In this document: positions 27,931-36,963 of the stretch, in pieces
Position numbering within the stretch: position 1 is the first letter of the stretch
Layout of the letters: every line of letters begins with the position of its first letter
NCBI RefSeq assembly: GCF_021026335.1
Contig: NZ_JAJNCY010000002.1
Span: 490,401 to 554,400, forward strand
DNA from: Rhizobium sp. C1
GTDB taxonomy: Bacteria; Pseudomonadota; Alphaproteobacteria; Rhizobiales; Rhizobiaceae
Length of the DNA stretch: 64,000 nucleotides
Reading direction: 5' to 3'
The notes under the pieces: generated by a model
What the model was told of the DNA's origin: nothing
What the model saw: the letters and a program-made list of their open reading frames with translations, nothing else
Database searches by the model: none
Program-made: the position numbers and the translations under genes

Positions 27931-28140
27931 ATGGCTAAGAAAGCAACCGCTGCCGCCAAGAAGACCCTGATCGTGGAACAGATCGGCTCGCCGATCCGTC
28001 GCCCCGACGTTCAGCAGAGAACGCTGATCGGTCTCGGCCTCAACAAGATGCACCGCCGTCGTGAACTGGAAGACACCCCTTCCGTTCGTGGCATGATCCG
28101 TGCCGTCAGCCACCTCGTTCGCATCGTCGAAGAGAAGTAA
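27931..28140 (+). CDS. rpmD: 50S ribosomal protein L30
   Basis: 69 aa. The family pattern [20 protein letters not shown] and the ending [13 protein letters not shown] are visible. It starts 13 bp after rpsE and is followed by rplO after 15 bp. Confidence 0.97.
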   Translation: MAKKATAAAKKTLIVEQIGSPIRRPDVQQRTLIGLGLNKMHRRRELEDTPSVRGMIRAVSHLVRIVEEK

Positions 28141-28155
28141 GACGGGGAGACCAAG

Positions 28156-28629
28156 ATGAAACTCAACGAAATCAAGGACAACGAAGGCGCTCTGCCTTCG
28201 AAGAAGCGCCTGGGCCGCGGTATCGGCTCCGGCAAGGGCAAGACCGGTGGTCGCGGCGTCAAGGGTCAGAAGGCTCGTTCGGGCGTTGCCATCAACGGCT
28301 TCGAAGGCGGCCAGATGCCAATCTACCGCCGTCTGCCGAAGCGCGGCTTCAACAACATCTTCGCGAGCGAATACGTCACCGTCTCGGTTGGCCGTATCCA
28401 GGCCGCGATCGATGCCAAGAAGCTCGACACCAAGAAGACGATCGATGCCGCTGCCCTCGTGGCTGCCGGCGTTCTGCGCCGCGCCAAGGACGGCGTCCGC
28501 GTTCTGTCGGACGGCGAACTGAAGGCCAAGGTCGAACTCGAAGTCAGCGGCATCTCCAAGGCTGCAGCTGAAAAGATCGAGAAGGCCGGCGGTTCGGTCA
28601 AGATTCTCGGCGAAGCTGCTGCGGAATAA
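28156..28629 (+). CDS. rplO: 50S ribosomal protein L15
   Basis: 157 aa. L15 is a late-assembly protein. The glycine-rich N-terminal region ([20 protein letters not shown]) is characteristic. A strong terminator follows 13 bp after the stop, separating it from secY. Confidence 0.98.
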   Translation: MKLNEIKDNEGALPSKKRLGRGIGSGKGKTGGRGVKGQKARSGVAINGFEGGQMPIYRRLPKRGFNNIFASEYVTVSVGRIQAAIDAKKLDTKKTIDAAALVAAGVLRRAKDGVRVLSDGELKAKVELEVSGISKAAAEKIEKAGGSVKILGEAAAE

Positions 28630-28642
28630 TCATTGAAAATTG

Positions 28643-28676
28643 ATCGCCCGGTGTCTTCACACCGGGCGATTTTGCT
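28643..28676 (+). terminator. rplO terminator
   Basis: A perfect 12-bp stem, ATCGCCCGGTGT (28643-28654) against ACACCGGGCGAT (28659-28670), with loop CTTC and followed by tttgctt. This is the best intrinsic terminator inside the supercluster. Confidence 0.85.
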
Positions 28677-28817
28677 TCCATATGAAAGCCTCGCGGTTTC
28701 GGCATCGATCCTTCGACATCCGGGACGCAACCAGAGCGCGGGTGAGGCATCGGGCGGCGGATCGTCGCATGGAGGCCTGCGTTTCGACCGGGCCGGTTTA
28801 CAAAAGCGCTTTTTCGT

Positions 28818-28846
28818 TTGACTTCTGCCCGAAACAATTGAATTCA
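28818..28846 (+). promoter_or_regulatory. Candidate secY promoter
   Basis: In the 316-bp rplO-secY gap, TTGACT at 28818-28823 is a good -35 box; the -10 region 17 bp later (AATTCA) is poor. A promoter here is expected because a strong terminator lies upstream, but the exact site is uncertain. The rest of the gap shows no gene. Confidence 0.3.
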
Positions 28847-28945
28847 AGGCATGCCTGTGGCGATGAGCTGCGGCGTATGGGAACTGGGTCGTCGCCGACC
28901 CGCCGCTGGTGAGCGGTGAGGGGCGAGGGCCGTGCGGAGAAATAG

Positions 28946-30286
28946 ATGGCGTCTGCAGCGGAACAATTGGCTTCAAACCTGAATTTTTCGACCTTTGCCA
29001 AGGCTGAAGATCTTAAGAAGCGACTCTGGTTTACTCTCGGCGCGCTCCTGGTGTACCGCCTCGGTACCTATATCCCGCTTCCGGGCCTCAATCCCGACGC
29101 CTTTGCGAACGCCTTCAAGGGCCAGTCCGGCGGCATCCTCGGCCTGTTCAACATGTTCTCGGGCGGCGCCGTGTCGCGCATGGCGATCTTCGCGCTCGGC
29201 ATCATGCCGTATATCTCCGCCTCGATCATCGTTCAGCTCATGACCTCGGTCGTGCCCGCGCTTGAAAACCTGAAGAAGGAAGGCGAGCAGGGCCGCAAGG
29301 TCATCAACCAGTACACCCGCTACGGCACGGTGCTGCTCGGTACGCTGCAGGCCTATGGCATTGCGGTGGGCCTCGAGCATTCCAACGGTGTTGTCGCTGA
29401 TCCGGGCTGGTTCTTCCGCATTTCCACCGTCGTGACCCTTCTCGGCGGCACCATGTTCCTGATGTGGCTGGGTGAGCAGATCACCTCGCGCGGCATCGGT
29501 AACGGCATTTCGCTGATCATCTTCTCCGGCATCGTCGCCAACCTGCCGCATGCACTGGCCGGTACGCTCGAACTTGGTCGCACCGGTGCTCTGTCGACAG
29601 GCGTGATTCTCGCCGTCCTCATCGTTGCCGTTCTGGTCATTGCCTGTATCGTCTTCATGGAGCGCGCCCAGCGCCGGCTTCTGATCCAGTATCCGAAGCG
29701 CCAGGTCGGCAACCGCATGTTCCAGGGCGACACGTCGCACCTGCCGCTGAAGCTGAATACCGCAGGCGTGATCCCGGCGATCTTTGCCTCGTCGCTGCTG
29801 CTGCTGCCCGCGACGCTGGCTGGCTTCTCGAACGCGTCCAACCTGCCGTCCTGGGCAACGACCGCGATTGCAGCGCTCGGCCACGGCCAGCCGCTTTACA
29901 TGGTCGCCTATGCTGCGCTCATCGCCTTCTTCTCGTTCTTCTACACGGCCATCGTCTTCAATCCTACCGACACGGCCGATAACCTCAAGAAGCATGGCGG
30001 CTTCATTCCCGGCTATCGCCCCGGCGAGCGCACGGCACAGTATATCGACTACGTCCTGACCCGCATCACCGTCATCGGCGCGATCTACATGGTTCTGGTG
30101 TGCATCCTGCCGGAAATTCTCATCGCTGAGACAGGCGTGCCATTCTACCTTGGTGGTACATCGCTTTTGATTGTTGTCAGCGTCACCCTCGATACGGTAG
30201 CACAGATTCAAGGTCATCTTATTGCACAACAGTATGAGGGCCTTATCAAGAAGTCGAAGCTCCGTGGAGGAAAGAGGGGAAAATGA
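28946..30286 (+). CDS. secY: Preprotein translocase subunit SecY
   Basis: 446 aa with ten predicted transmembrane helices. SecY is the pore of the SecYEG translocon in the inner membrane. The conserved [20 protein letters not shown] region (plug and helix 2) and the cytoplasmic loop with [16 protein letters not shown], which contacts SecA and ribosomes, are present. The stop overlaps the adk start (ATGA-type), so they are coupled. Confidence 0.98.
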   Translation: MASAAEQLASNLNFSTFAKAEDLKKRLWFTLGALLVYRLGTYIPLPGLNPDAFANAFKGQSGGILGLFNMFSGGAVSRMAIFALGIMPYISASIIVQLMTSVVPALENLKKEGEQGRKVINQYTRYGTVLLGTLQAYGIAVGLEHSNGVVADPGWFFRISTVVTLLGGTMFLMWLGEQITSRGIGNGISLIIFSGIVANLPHALAGTLELGRTGALSTGVILAVLIVAVLVIACIVFMERAQRRLLIQYPKRQVGNRMFQGDTSHLPLKLNTAGVIPAIFASSLLLLPATLAGFSNASNLPSWATTAIAALGHGQPLYMVAYAALIAFFSFFYTAIVFNPTDTADNLKKHGGFIPGYRPGERTAQYIDYVLTRITVIGAIYMVLVCILPEILIAETGVPFYLGGTSLLIVVSVTLDTVAQIQGHLIAQQYEGLIKKSKLRGGKRGK

Positions 30287-30933
30287 GACTGATTCTTATA
30301 GGCCCGCCGGGCGCTGGTAAGGGAACCCAGGCCCAGCGGATCGTGGAGAAGCACGGCATTCCGCAGCTCTCCACGGGGGACATGCTGCGTGCCGCCGTCA
30401 AGGCTGGCACGGAAGTCGGCAAGCGCGCCAAGGCTCTCATGGATGCCGGATCGCTCGTCAACGACGATGTTGTCATCGGTATCGTGTCCGAGCGCATCGA
30501 CCAGCCGGACTGCGCCAAGGGTTTCATTCTCGACGGTTTCCCCCGCACGCTCGTTCAGGCCGACGCCACCGAGAAGATGCTCTCTTCCAAGGGCATGAAG
30601 CTTGACGTGGTCATCGAGATGCAGGTTGACGACAGCGTGCTTGTTGATCGCGTCTCCGGCCGCTACACCTGCGCCAACTGTGGCACCGGTTATCATGATC
30701 GCCTGCAGAAGCCGAAGGTGGAAGGCGTCTGCGACAAGTGCGGTTCGACCGAGTTCAAGCGTCGTCCGGATGACAACGCCGAGACGATGACGACTCGCCT
30801 GCGGGCCTATTACAAGGAAACGTCGCCGCTGATCGGCTACTACCACGCGAAGGGTCTTCTGAAGTCCATCGACGGCATGGCAGAAATTGACGAGGTCACC
30901 GCCTCGATCGAAACAATTCTCGGGAAGCTCTGA
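30283..30933 (+). CDS. adk: Adenylate kinase
   Basis: 216 aa. It interconverts ATP + AMP and two ADP in the cytoplasm. The P-loop [10 protein letters not shown] is at residues 7-16, and the DGFPRT AMP-site motif is present. The LID domain contains four cysteines in CANC...CDKC arrangement, so a structural zinc is expected. It overlaps secY by 4 bp. Confidence 0.98.
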   Translation: MRLILIGPPGAGKGTQAQRIVEKHGIPQLSTGDMLRAAVKAGTEVGKRAKALMDAGSLVNDDVVIGIVSERIDQPDCAKGFILDGFPRTLVQADATEKMLSSKGMKLDVVIEMQVDDSVLVDRVSGRYTCANCGTGYHDRLQKPKVEGVCDKCGSTEFKRRPDDNAETMTTRLRAYYKETSPLIGYYHAKGLLKSIDGMAEIDEVTASIETILGKL

Positions 30934-31158
30934 GCTTTCCGAAAATTTCTAGGCGGAACGGTTGCTTTTTTGCAGCGATTCCGTTAATGACCGCGCAACT
31001 CGCGACAGGCAAGTCGATCGGCGCGGACTCTGGAAGACAGGAGCCCGGGCGCGGTCGTATTGACATGTCCCGGTCAGAATACAGGAACCACGGCCTTTCG
31101 GGGCTGAAAAAACAGGAACTCCCCGCCTGGGAAGGCCGGGATATGAAGGAGAATACGC

Positions 31159-31527
31159 GTGGCACGTATCGCTGGCGTTAACATCCCGACTGCAAAGCGC
31201 GTTGTCATCGCGCTGCAGTACATTCACGGGATCGGCCCGAAGTTTGCTCAGGAGATCATCGAGAAGGTCGGTATTCCGGCTGAACGTCGTGTGCATCAGC
31301 TCACCGACGCTGAAGTTCTCCAGATCCGCGAAACCATCGACCGCGACTACGCAGTCGAAGGCGACCTGCGTCGCGAGACGTCGATGAACATCAAGCGTCT
31401 GATGGACCTGGGTTGCTACCGCGGCCTGCGTCACCGTCGTTCGCTTCCGGTTCGCGGCCAGCGCACGCACACCAACGCCCGCACCCGCAAGGGTCCGGCC
31501 AAGGCAATCGCCGGTAAGAAGAAGTAA
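31159..31527 (+). CDS. rpsM: 30S ribosomal protein S13
   Basis: 122 aa. S13 contacts P-site tRNA and forms intersubunit bridges. It begins [15 protein letters not shown] and ends with the basic tail [15 protein letters not shown]. The ATG-like start is GTG at 31159 behind AAGGAG. No rpmJ or infA gene lies between adk and rpsM. Confidence 0.97.
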   Translation: MARIAGVNIPTAKRVVIALQYIHGIGPKFAQEIIEKVGIPAERRVHQLTDAEVLQIRETIDRDYAVEGDLRRETSMNIKRLMDLGCYRGLRHRRSLPVRGQRTHTNARTRKGPAKAIAGKKK

Positions 31528-31547
31528 TTCTTGACGAATTGCGACAG

Positions 31548-31584
31548 GCGGGTAGCGAGTGGGGAGGCCCCCTTCGCTATCCGC
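31548..31584 (+). terminator. Hairpin in the rpsM-rpsK spacer
   Basis: GCGGGTAGCGA (31548-31558) pairs with TCGCTATCCGC (31574-31584) with one G-T pair, and GGGG/CCCC pairing extends the stem inward. The tail is tttgcgctatttgt. It is a terminator-like or processing hairpin within the alpha block. Confidence 0.5.
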
Positions 31585-31655
31585 TTTGCGCTATTTGTCT
31601 CGAAGGTGTAGCCGCTGGAACTACGGCGGCGTAGAGATCAACGAAAGGGAATACC

Positions 31656-32045
31656 ATGGCCAAGGAAGCCGCACGCGTTCGCCGCCGCGAACGTAAAAAC
31701 ATCACGTCGGGCGTTGCACACGTCAACTCCACGTTCAACAACACGATGATCACCATCACCGACGCACAGGGCAACGCTATTGCCTGGTCGTCTGCTGGCG
31801 CCAAGGGCTTCAAGGGCTCGCGCAAGTCGACCCCGTTCGCCGCCCAGATCGCTGCTGAAGACTGCGCCAAGAAGGCTCAGGAACACGGCATGAAGTCGCT
31901 TGAAGTCGAAGTTTGCGGCCCTGGTTCCGGTCGTGAATCGGCTCTGCGCGCCCTGCAGGCTGCCGGCTTCATGATCACCTCGATCCGTGACGTGACCCCG
32001 ATCCCGCACAACGGCTGCCGCCCGCGCAAGAAGCGCCGCGTCTGA
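31656..32045 (+). CDS. rpsK: 30S ribosomal protein S11
   Basis: 129 aa. S11 lies on the 30S platform by the E site. The segment [18 protein letters not shown] and the C-terminal [15 protein letters not shown] are diagnostic. It lies between rpsM and rpoA. Confidence 0.98.
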   Translation: MAKEAARVRRRERKNITSGVAHVNSTFNNTMITITDAQGNAIAWSSAGAKGFKGSRKSTPFAAQIAAEDCAKKAQEHGMKSLEVEVCGPGSGRESALRALQAAGFMITSIRDVTPIPHNGCRPRKKRRV

Positions 32046-32140
32046 TCATCGGAATTCACCATGCAGGCAGCTCTGCTGTCGGCGCTTCAATGCTCGGCCG
32101 TCACGATTGGATGGTGACGGCGAACGGAAGGTAAAGAAAC

Positions 32141-33151
32141 ATGATTCAGAAAAACTGGCAGGAATTGATCAAGCCGAGCAAGGTCGAGTTCACCTCTTCG
32201 GGTGCGACCAAGGCGACGCTGGTCGCCGAGCCGCTTGAGCGCGGCTTCGGCCTGACGCTCGGCAACGCGCTGCGCCGCGTTCTTCTGTCCTCGCTGCGCG
32301 GCGCTGCCGTCACGGCAGTTCAGATCGACGGCGTTCTGCACGAATTCTCGTCCATCCCGGGCGTTCGCGAAGATGTCACCGACATCGTCCTGAACATCAA
32401 GGAAATCGCCATCAAGATGGAAGGCGACGATGCCAAGCGCATGGTCGTCCGCAAGCAGGGTCCGGGCACGGTCACCGCTGGCGACATCCAGACGGTCGGC
32501 GACATCGAGATCCTGAACCCCGATCACGTGATCTGCACGCTCGACGAAGGCGCTGAAATCCGCATGGAATTCACCGTCAACAACGGCAAGGGCTATGTGC
32601 CTGCAGATCGCAACCGCGCTGAAGACGCACCGATCGGCCTCATCCCGGTCGACAGCCTGTACTCGCCGATCAAGAAAGTGTCCTACAAGGTGGAAAACAC
32701 CCGCGAAGGCCAGGTTCTTGACTACGACAAGCTGACGATGACGATCGAGACCAACGGCTCCGTCACCGGCGAAGACGCCATCGCATTCGCAGCCCGCATT
32801 CTCCAGGACCAGCTCTCGGTCTTCGTCAACTTCGACGAGCCGCAGAAGGAAGCCGAAGAGGACACGGTTACCGAACTCGCCTTCAACCCGGCCCTCCTCA
32901 AGAAGGTCGACGAGCTGGAGCTTTCGGTCCGTTCTGCGAACTGCCTCAAGAACGACAACATCGTCTACATCGGCGACCTCATTCAGAAGACGGAAGCAGA
33001 AATGCTCCGCACTCCGAACTTCGGTCGCAAGTCGCTGAACGAAATCAAGGAAGTTCTCGCTTCCATGGGTCTGCACCTCGGCATGGAAGTGCCCGCATGG
33101 CCGCCGGAGAACATCGAAGATCTCGCCAAGCGCTACGAAGACCAGTATTAA
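32141..33151 (+). CDS. rpoA: DNA-directed RNA polymerase subunit alpha
   Basis: 336 aa. The N-terminal domain ([20 protein letters not shown]) dimerises to start polymerase assembly. The C-terminal domain (about residues 255-325, with [15 protein letters not shown] and [11 protein letters not shown]) binds UP elements and activators. It is full length. A hairpin follows the stop directly, before rplQ. Confidence 0.99.
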   Translation: MIQKNWQELIKPSKVEFTSSGATKATLVAEPLERGFGLTLGNALRRVLLSSLRGAAVTAVQIDGVLHEFSSIPGVREDVTDIVLNIKEIAIKMEGDDAKRMVVRKQGPGTVTAGDIQTVGDIEILNPDHVICTLDEGAEIRMEFTVNNGKGYVPADRNRAEDAPIGLIPVDSLYSPIKKVSYKVENTREGQVLDYDKLTMTIETNGSVTGEDAIAFAARILQDQLSVFVNFDEPQKEAEEDTVTELAFNPALLKKVDELELSVRSANCLKNDNIVYIGDLIQKTEAEMLRTPNFGRKSLNEIKEVLASMGLHLGMEVPAWPPENIEDLAKRYEDQY

Positions 33152-33154
33152 CCC

Positions 33155-33183
33155 GGAGCCGGTGAGACCGGCTCCATCTTTTA
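33155..33183 (+). terminator. Hairpin after rpoA
   Basis: A perfect 9-bp stem, GGAGCCGGT (33155-33163) against ACCGGCTCC (33167-33175), with a 3-nt loop followed by atctttt. It probably reduces transcription into rplQ or defines an mRNA end. Confidence 0.6.
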
Positions 33184-33280
33184 ATTGAAGCAAATCCGAA
33201 CGGAAAACCGGTATCCACTTTTCCTGGATTTGCATGATCAAACTACGGGTCTTCCGGCCCGCAAGTGAAGGAGAATAGCA

Positions 33281-33709
33281 ATGCGCCATCGCAATTCCGG
33301 CCGCAAGCTGAACAGAACCGCCAGCCACCGCAAGGCAATGTTCGCAAACATGGCTGCCTCGCTCATCACGCATGAGCAGATCGTCACCACCCTGCCGAAG
33401 GCGAAGGACCTGCGTCCGATCGTCGAGAAGCTGGTTACCCTCGGCAAGCGCGGCGATCTTCATGCTCGTCGTCAGGCCATTTCGCAGGTCAAGGACATCG
33501 ACGCCGTACAGAAGCTGTTCGACGCCATTGCCACGCGTTACGCGTCGCGCAACGGCGGCTACCTGCGCATCATGAAGGCCGGCTACCGTCAGGGCGACAA
33601 CGCTCCGCTCGCCGTCATCGAATTCGTTGACCGCGACGTTTCCGCCAAGGGCGCAGCCGACAAGGCCCGCGTCGAGGCAGAAGCTGCTGCTGAAGCCGAA
33701 GCAGCCTGA
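33281..33709 (+). CDS. rplQ: 50S ribosomal protein L17
   Basis: 142 aa. It begins [20 protein letters not shown], the family signature, and ends in an alanine/glutamate-rich tail ([11 protein letters not shown]). AAGGAG precedes the start. It ends the supercluster and is followed by a strong terminator. Confidence 0.98.
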   Translation: MRHRNSGRKLNRTASHRKAMFANMAASLITHEQIVTTLPKAKDLRPIVEKLVTLGKRGDLHARRQAISQVKDIDAVQKLFDAIATRYASRNGGYLRIMKAGYRQGDNAPLAVIEFVDRDVSAKGAADKARVEAEAAAEAEAA

Positions 33710-33734
33710 TCGCCTGATCGAGCTTGAATGAATG

Positions 33735-33769
33735 AAGGCCGGGTGCTGACCAAGCACCCGGCCTTTTTC
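33735..33769 (+). terminator. rplQ terminator (probably bidirectional)
   Basis: GGCCGGGTGCT (33737-33747) pairs with AGCACCCGGCC (33753-33763), extended by flanking A-T pairs, and followed by TTTTT. It separates rplQ from the convergent permease gene. Confidence 0.88.
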
Positions 33770-33791
33770 TATGCGCGCTGTCGTGAGACAC

Positions 33792-34730
33792 CTATGGCAG
33801 CACATGCAGCCAAAAGGGGATCGTTGCGATCGAAAGCGCGGTTGCTGCGATGACAGCCGCCGCATTCACGCGTTTGGCGACACCATAGTAATGCGCGAAG
33901 AGATAGGCATTGACCCCCGGCGCCATGGCCGCTGTCATGACCGAGGAGCGCATATCGGCGATGCTCGCCGAAAAGACCGAATGTCCAAGCAGATAAGTCA
34001 GAGCCGGATGAACGATGAGTGAGCAGCCGCAAATCATCGCCACCGTCGCCTTGTCGCCATCGAGCTTGTAACGTCTGAGCACGGCGCCGAGGCCGAAAAG
34101 CGCAGTCGGAATGGCTGTTGCGGCCAGCATGCCGACGGCGGATTGGATGGAGCCGGGCACAGTCAGGCCTGAAAGATTGGCGGCGAAGCCGGCAGCGACC
34201 CCGAAGATCAGTGGCTGGAGCGCAACGGCCCGCACGATGCGGATGACAATCTGCCGGCTCGACAGATTGTGCCCATGCGCGCGGGCAAGCTCCATGCAGA
34301 GAATGCCCAGCGGATAGAAAAAGGGCGAATGCATAGAAATGATCGCAAAATTACCCGCCAGCGCCGCCGCCCCGTAGGCGCGCTCGGTGATCGGCAATCC
34401 CAGCAGCAGCGAATTGGAGAACAGGCAGGCAAAGCCGATGGCGACCGCATCCGGCATGGCGCGCTTGAAAATGAAGATGGCGCCGAGAAGACCGACGCAG
34501 AAGCTGATCAGCGCGCCAAGGTAGAAGCTCAGCAGAAGCCCCGAATCATAGGCGCGCGACAGGTCGAGCGCCGAGATCGATTTGAAGAGCAGGATCGGCG
34601 TGGCGATATTCTGCGCATATCGCATCAGCCCGTCGATGGCCTCTTCCGACAGTATTTTCCTCCAGGCGGCGACATAGCCGAGGCCGAGAACGAGGAAGAC
34701 CGGGAGGATGACGTCGATGGTGGAGCTCAA
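33792..34730 (-). CDS. AEC family transporter (auxin efflux carrier-like)
   Basis: About 312 aa from a TTG at 34730, the usual length for the AEC family; the frame stays open to a GTG at 34814, so the start is uncertain. About ten hydrophobic segments are visible, and the N-terminal STIDVILPVFLVLGLGYVAA is typical of this inner-membrane permease family. Substrates of bacterial members are mostly organic acids or unknown, and nothing here identifies one. It points toward rplQ and shares its terminator. Confidence 0.85.
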   Translation of the reverse strand: MSSTIDVILPVFLVLGLGYVAAWRKILSEEAIDGLMRYAQNIATPILLFKSISALDLSRAYDSGLLLSFYLGALISFCVGLLGAIFIFKRAMPDAVAIGFACLFSNSLLLGLPITERAYGAAALAGNFAIISMHSPFFYPLGILCMELARAHGHNLSSRQIVIRIVRAVALQPLIFGVAAGFAANLSGLTVPGSIQSAVGMLAATAIPTALFGLGAVLRRYKLDGDKATVAMICGCSLIVHPALTYLLGHSVFSASIADMRSSVMTAAMAPGVNAYLFAHYYGVAKRVNAAAVIAATALSIATIPFWLHVLP

Positions 34731-34829
34731 GGTCGGCCACTCGAAACTTATCTTCCGCTTGTAACCGCCGAGTGGCAATGCGACAAGGCTCCAGCAGGAA
34801 TAACCGTTCCCCACCCGGCAGGCTCAAGA

Positions 34830-35147
34830 TCATGAACCTCGGCGATCCCGAAGCTTTTGCAGTGCCTCCGTGAGAAATTCGCGAATGTAATACTCGGTAA
34901 CGAAAAAATCCGCCTCGCCAGCAGACCATAAGTCTGCAAGCTGTTTATCAGATACGGAAGGAACAAGCCAGCGAACAAGGAAATTCTCCAGGTCCGTCAC
35001 CACTTCCGGTCCTTTGGCAAACACGGAACCCAGACAAGCATCGATCAGCCGTTCGCGCGGTTCAAATACCAGAATGTCCTGATGCATCGCTCTGGTAAAG
35101 GCGCGAAATCCCGGAGAGTTGATCACATGTTCACGCATGATATTCAT
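34830..35147 (-). CDS. Stand-alone copy of the toxin's C-terminal domain; possible immunity protein
   Basis: 105 aa with no signal peptide. Over nearly its whole length it resembles the C-terminal part of the neighbouring 330-aa protein: SPGFRAFTRAMHQD here against SPAFRSFTSFMIQD there, and LVPSVSDKQLADLW against LSPSVSDAQIGQLW. It lies in the same reading frame as that gene, separated by one TGA and 11 sense codons. The general layout (short, acidic, Phe/Trp/Leu-rich, FxxDxxxF-like start) recalls contact-dependent inhibition immunity proteins. That is inference. The ATG at 35147 lacks a good Shine-Dalgarno sequence. Confidence 0.65.
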   Translation of the reverse strand: MNIMREHVINSPGFRAFTRAMHQDILVFEPRERLIDACLGSVFAKGPEVVTDLENFLVRWLVPSVSDKQLADLWSAGEADFFVTEYYIREFLTEALQKLRDRRGS

Positions 35148-35180
35148 CTTGTGCTTTGATGGTTCGTTCGACCCGGTTGC

Positions 35181-36173
35181 TCATGCCTCCTTGTAGCGGA
35201 TCGGCTTCTTCTTCAGTACACCGTTCGGCGCGTCCTCCTCCAGAATGGCGAGGGTGCGTTGCAGGAAGCTGCGGATAAACCTGTCATGTCCGCCAAACTC
35301 CGCGCCGCTTGAATTCCAGAGCTGGCCGATTTGAGCGTCGGAGACAGAGGGACTTAGAATAGCTTTCAAATAGGATTTCAACTCCGGTGTATACGATGGG
35401 TTGCGTCGTTCCGATAGTTGAAGTCCAAACCTGATTACATCGTCCAAGGAAGCAAACATCTCAAAATCTTGGATCATAAACGACGTGAATGATCTGAAAG
35501 CCGGAGATGTGACTAGCTTCTTTGTCATGGGGTCGTCGTTTCTTGGATAGGCTGTATTCACATAGGAGCCGTTTTGGCGTCTGGGGTCGTGAACGATATG
35601 CACACCTACGCCGTACGTTTGACGGATAAGGGGTTCCGAATATGGAGTATCGCGATATGCTTCAATTCCCGTTCGAAAACCGTATCGTTTGGTAATGAAT
35701 TCGTCTTTAATGGCACCAGATGCTACTTGCCGAACAATTTCTGCGTTTGATGCAGTGACATCGTTAACGTAATAGGTTGCATCCCTGTCGCTGTCAAAGC
35801 TCCCGTTGCGTCGCACCGCACCGCTTACGATAGCCCAACGACTTGCGGGCGGTCCCATCCGCTCAAGGAGTTCTTCCGCAGATTTTCCTGAGTGAAATCT
35901 GAGCGTATGGGCACCATTATAACCTTCCTCTTTGAGTAGATCTAATCTAGGTAGAATATTCGGATCGCCAACGCGTATAATGTGTCCATCGCCACCCGTC
36001 GCTCCACCCCCATCCGTCCACCGCCCGCCATCGGCACTGCCTGCCGGAACGCGCGGCTGGCTAGGGTTGAAATTGGCCTTCAGAAGAAGGCTTAAACGCC
36101 TTCCCGCATTGATGACACGGTCCGCGTTGAGCCGGTATGCAGCGGCATTGAGTTTTGAAACAACTGAAACCAT
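35181..36173 (-). CDS. Probable RNase A-like toxin fused to an immunity-like domain
   Basis: 330 aa from ATG 36173, which has GAGGA about 7 bp upstream; a TTG at 36218 is a weaker start. Residues 34-56 hold an NPSQPRVPAGSADGGRWTDG motif common at the head of phage and effector proteins in rhizobia. Residues about 80-213 fit the bacterial RNase A-like toxin fold of CdiA C-termini: HTLRFHSGKSAEELLERM contains His94 and, 11 residues on, Arg105, and VNTAYP contains Thr207 and Tyr209. From memory, the spacing matches the His/Arg/Thr/Tyr active site described for the Yersinia kristensenii CdiA toxin. Residues 216-315 are a second domain, duplicated as the next gene. Base composition is less G/C-rich than its neighbours. 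No secretion system genes are nearby. Confidence 0.7.
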   Translation of the reverse strand: MVSVVSKLNAAAYRLNADRVINAGRRLSLLLKANFNPSQPRVPAGSADGGRWTDGGGATGGDGHIIRVGDPNILPRLDLLKEEGYNGAHTLRFHSGKSAEELLERMGPPASRWAIVSGAVRRNGSFDSDRDATYYVNDVTASNAEIVRQVASGAIKDEFITKRYGFRTGIEAYRDTPYSEPLIRQTYGVGVHIVHDPRRQNGSYVNTAYPRNDDPMTKKLVTSPAFRSFTSFMIQDFEMFASLDDVIRFGLQLSERRNPSYTPELKSYLKAILSPSVSDAQIGQLWNSSGAEFGGHDRFIRSFLQRTLAILEEDAPNGVLKKKPIRYKEA

Positions 36174-36242
36174 CGCCTTATCCTCTCTGTTGCCGAAAGG
36201 ATAAGGCCGGCCGGACAAGCGTGGAAAATCGGCGGTGGCGTT

Positions 36243-36905
36243 TTACGCCTTTGCCAGCCGCTTCGCCTTCATCCGCTCCTTGCGCCAGTTCATGATCGGT
36301 TTCTTGAAGAGGCGGAAGGAAAGGAGCAGGGCGGTCAGCACGATATAGATTACCTGCTCGACGATCAGCACCTTGGTCGCCATGACGAAATGGACGACCC
36401 CGGCAATGATCACGAGATAGGAAAGCTTGTGCAGCTTGTTCCAGCGCGGCCCGAGCCTGCGGATCGAGAAGCGGTTGGAGGTCAGCGCCAAGGGGATCAG
36501 CATGATGAAGCCGAGCATGCCGATGGTGATGTAGGGCCGCTTCACGATATCGGGGATGATGGCGGAGAAATCGAGCGCGCGATCGAGCGTCAGATAGACC
36601 GTGAAGTGGAAGAGCACATACCAGAAGCCGAGCAGGCCCAGCGCCCGGCGATAGGCAATGAGGTTCGGCCCGCCGAGAATGAAGATCGGCGTCACGGCGA
36701 GCGTTGCCAGAAGGAAGCGGATCGCCCAGAAGCCGAGATTATGCTCGAAGGTTGCGACCGGATCGGCCCCCAGATTGCCCGTAGCGCCGAGATAGAAATA
36801 CCAGACCGCTGGCGTAAGCCCGACAATATAGAGCGCCCAGATTTTCACCGGCAGCCAGTTGAACGGCCGTGCGGGCTGAGCGGGTCGGGTAGAGGTCGCG
36901 GTCAT
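36243..36905 (-). CDS. msrQ: Heme-binding membrane subunit MsrQ of the periplasmic methionine sulfoxide reductase
   Basis: 220 aa with six hydrophobic segments. MsrQ (YedZ) is a b-type cytochrome in the inner membrane that passes electrons from the respiratory chain to MsrP. Histidines expected to bind heme are visible in FHFTVYLTL, NKLHKLSYL and GVVHFVMA. It is the distal gene of msrP-msrQ, 58 bp after msrP. The pair repairs oxidised methionine in envelope proteins. Confidence 0.93.
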   Translation of the reverse strand: MTATSTRPAQPARPFNWLPVKIWALYIVGLTPAVWYFYLGATGNLGADPVATFEHNLGFWAIRFLLATLAVTPIFILGGPNLIAYRRALGLLGFWYVLFHFTVYLTLDRALDFSAIIPDIVKRPYITIGMLGFIMLIPLALTSNRFSIRRLGPRWNKLHKLSYLVIIAGVVHFVMATKVLIVEQVIYIVLTALLLSFRLFKKPIMNWRKERMKAKRLAKA

Positions 36906-36963
36906 GCTCGTAAATCCTCATGAGCCGCCGGCCGGATGGGCTGGCTGCTGAAAGAGCGTCAGC

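Noticed and set aside
35131..35184. 17-codon frame starting at an ATG overlapping the toxin stop, behind AAGGAGG
   Set aside because: The ribosome site is only 1 nt from the ATG and the peptide has no recognisable features. It may aid restart at the next gene but is not supported as a gene.
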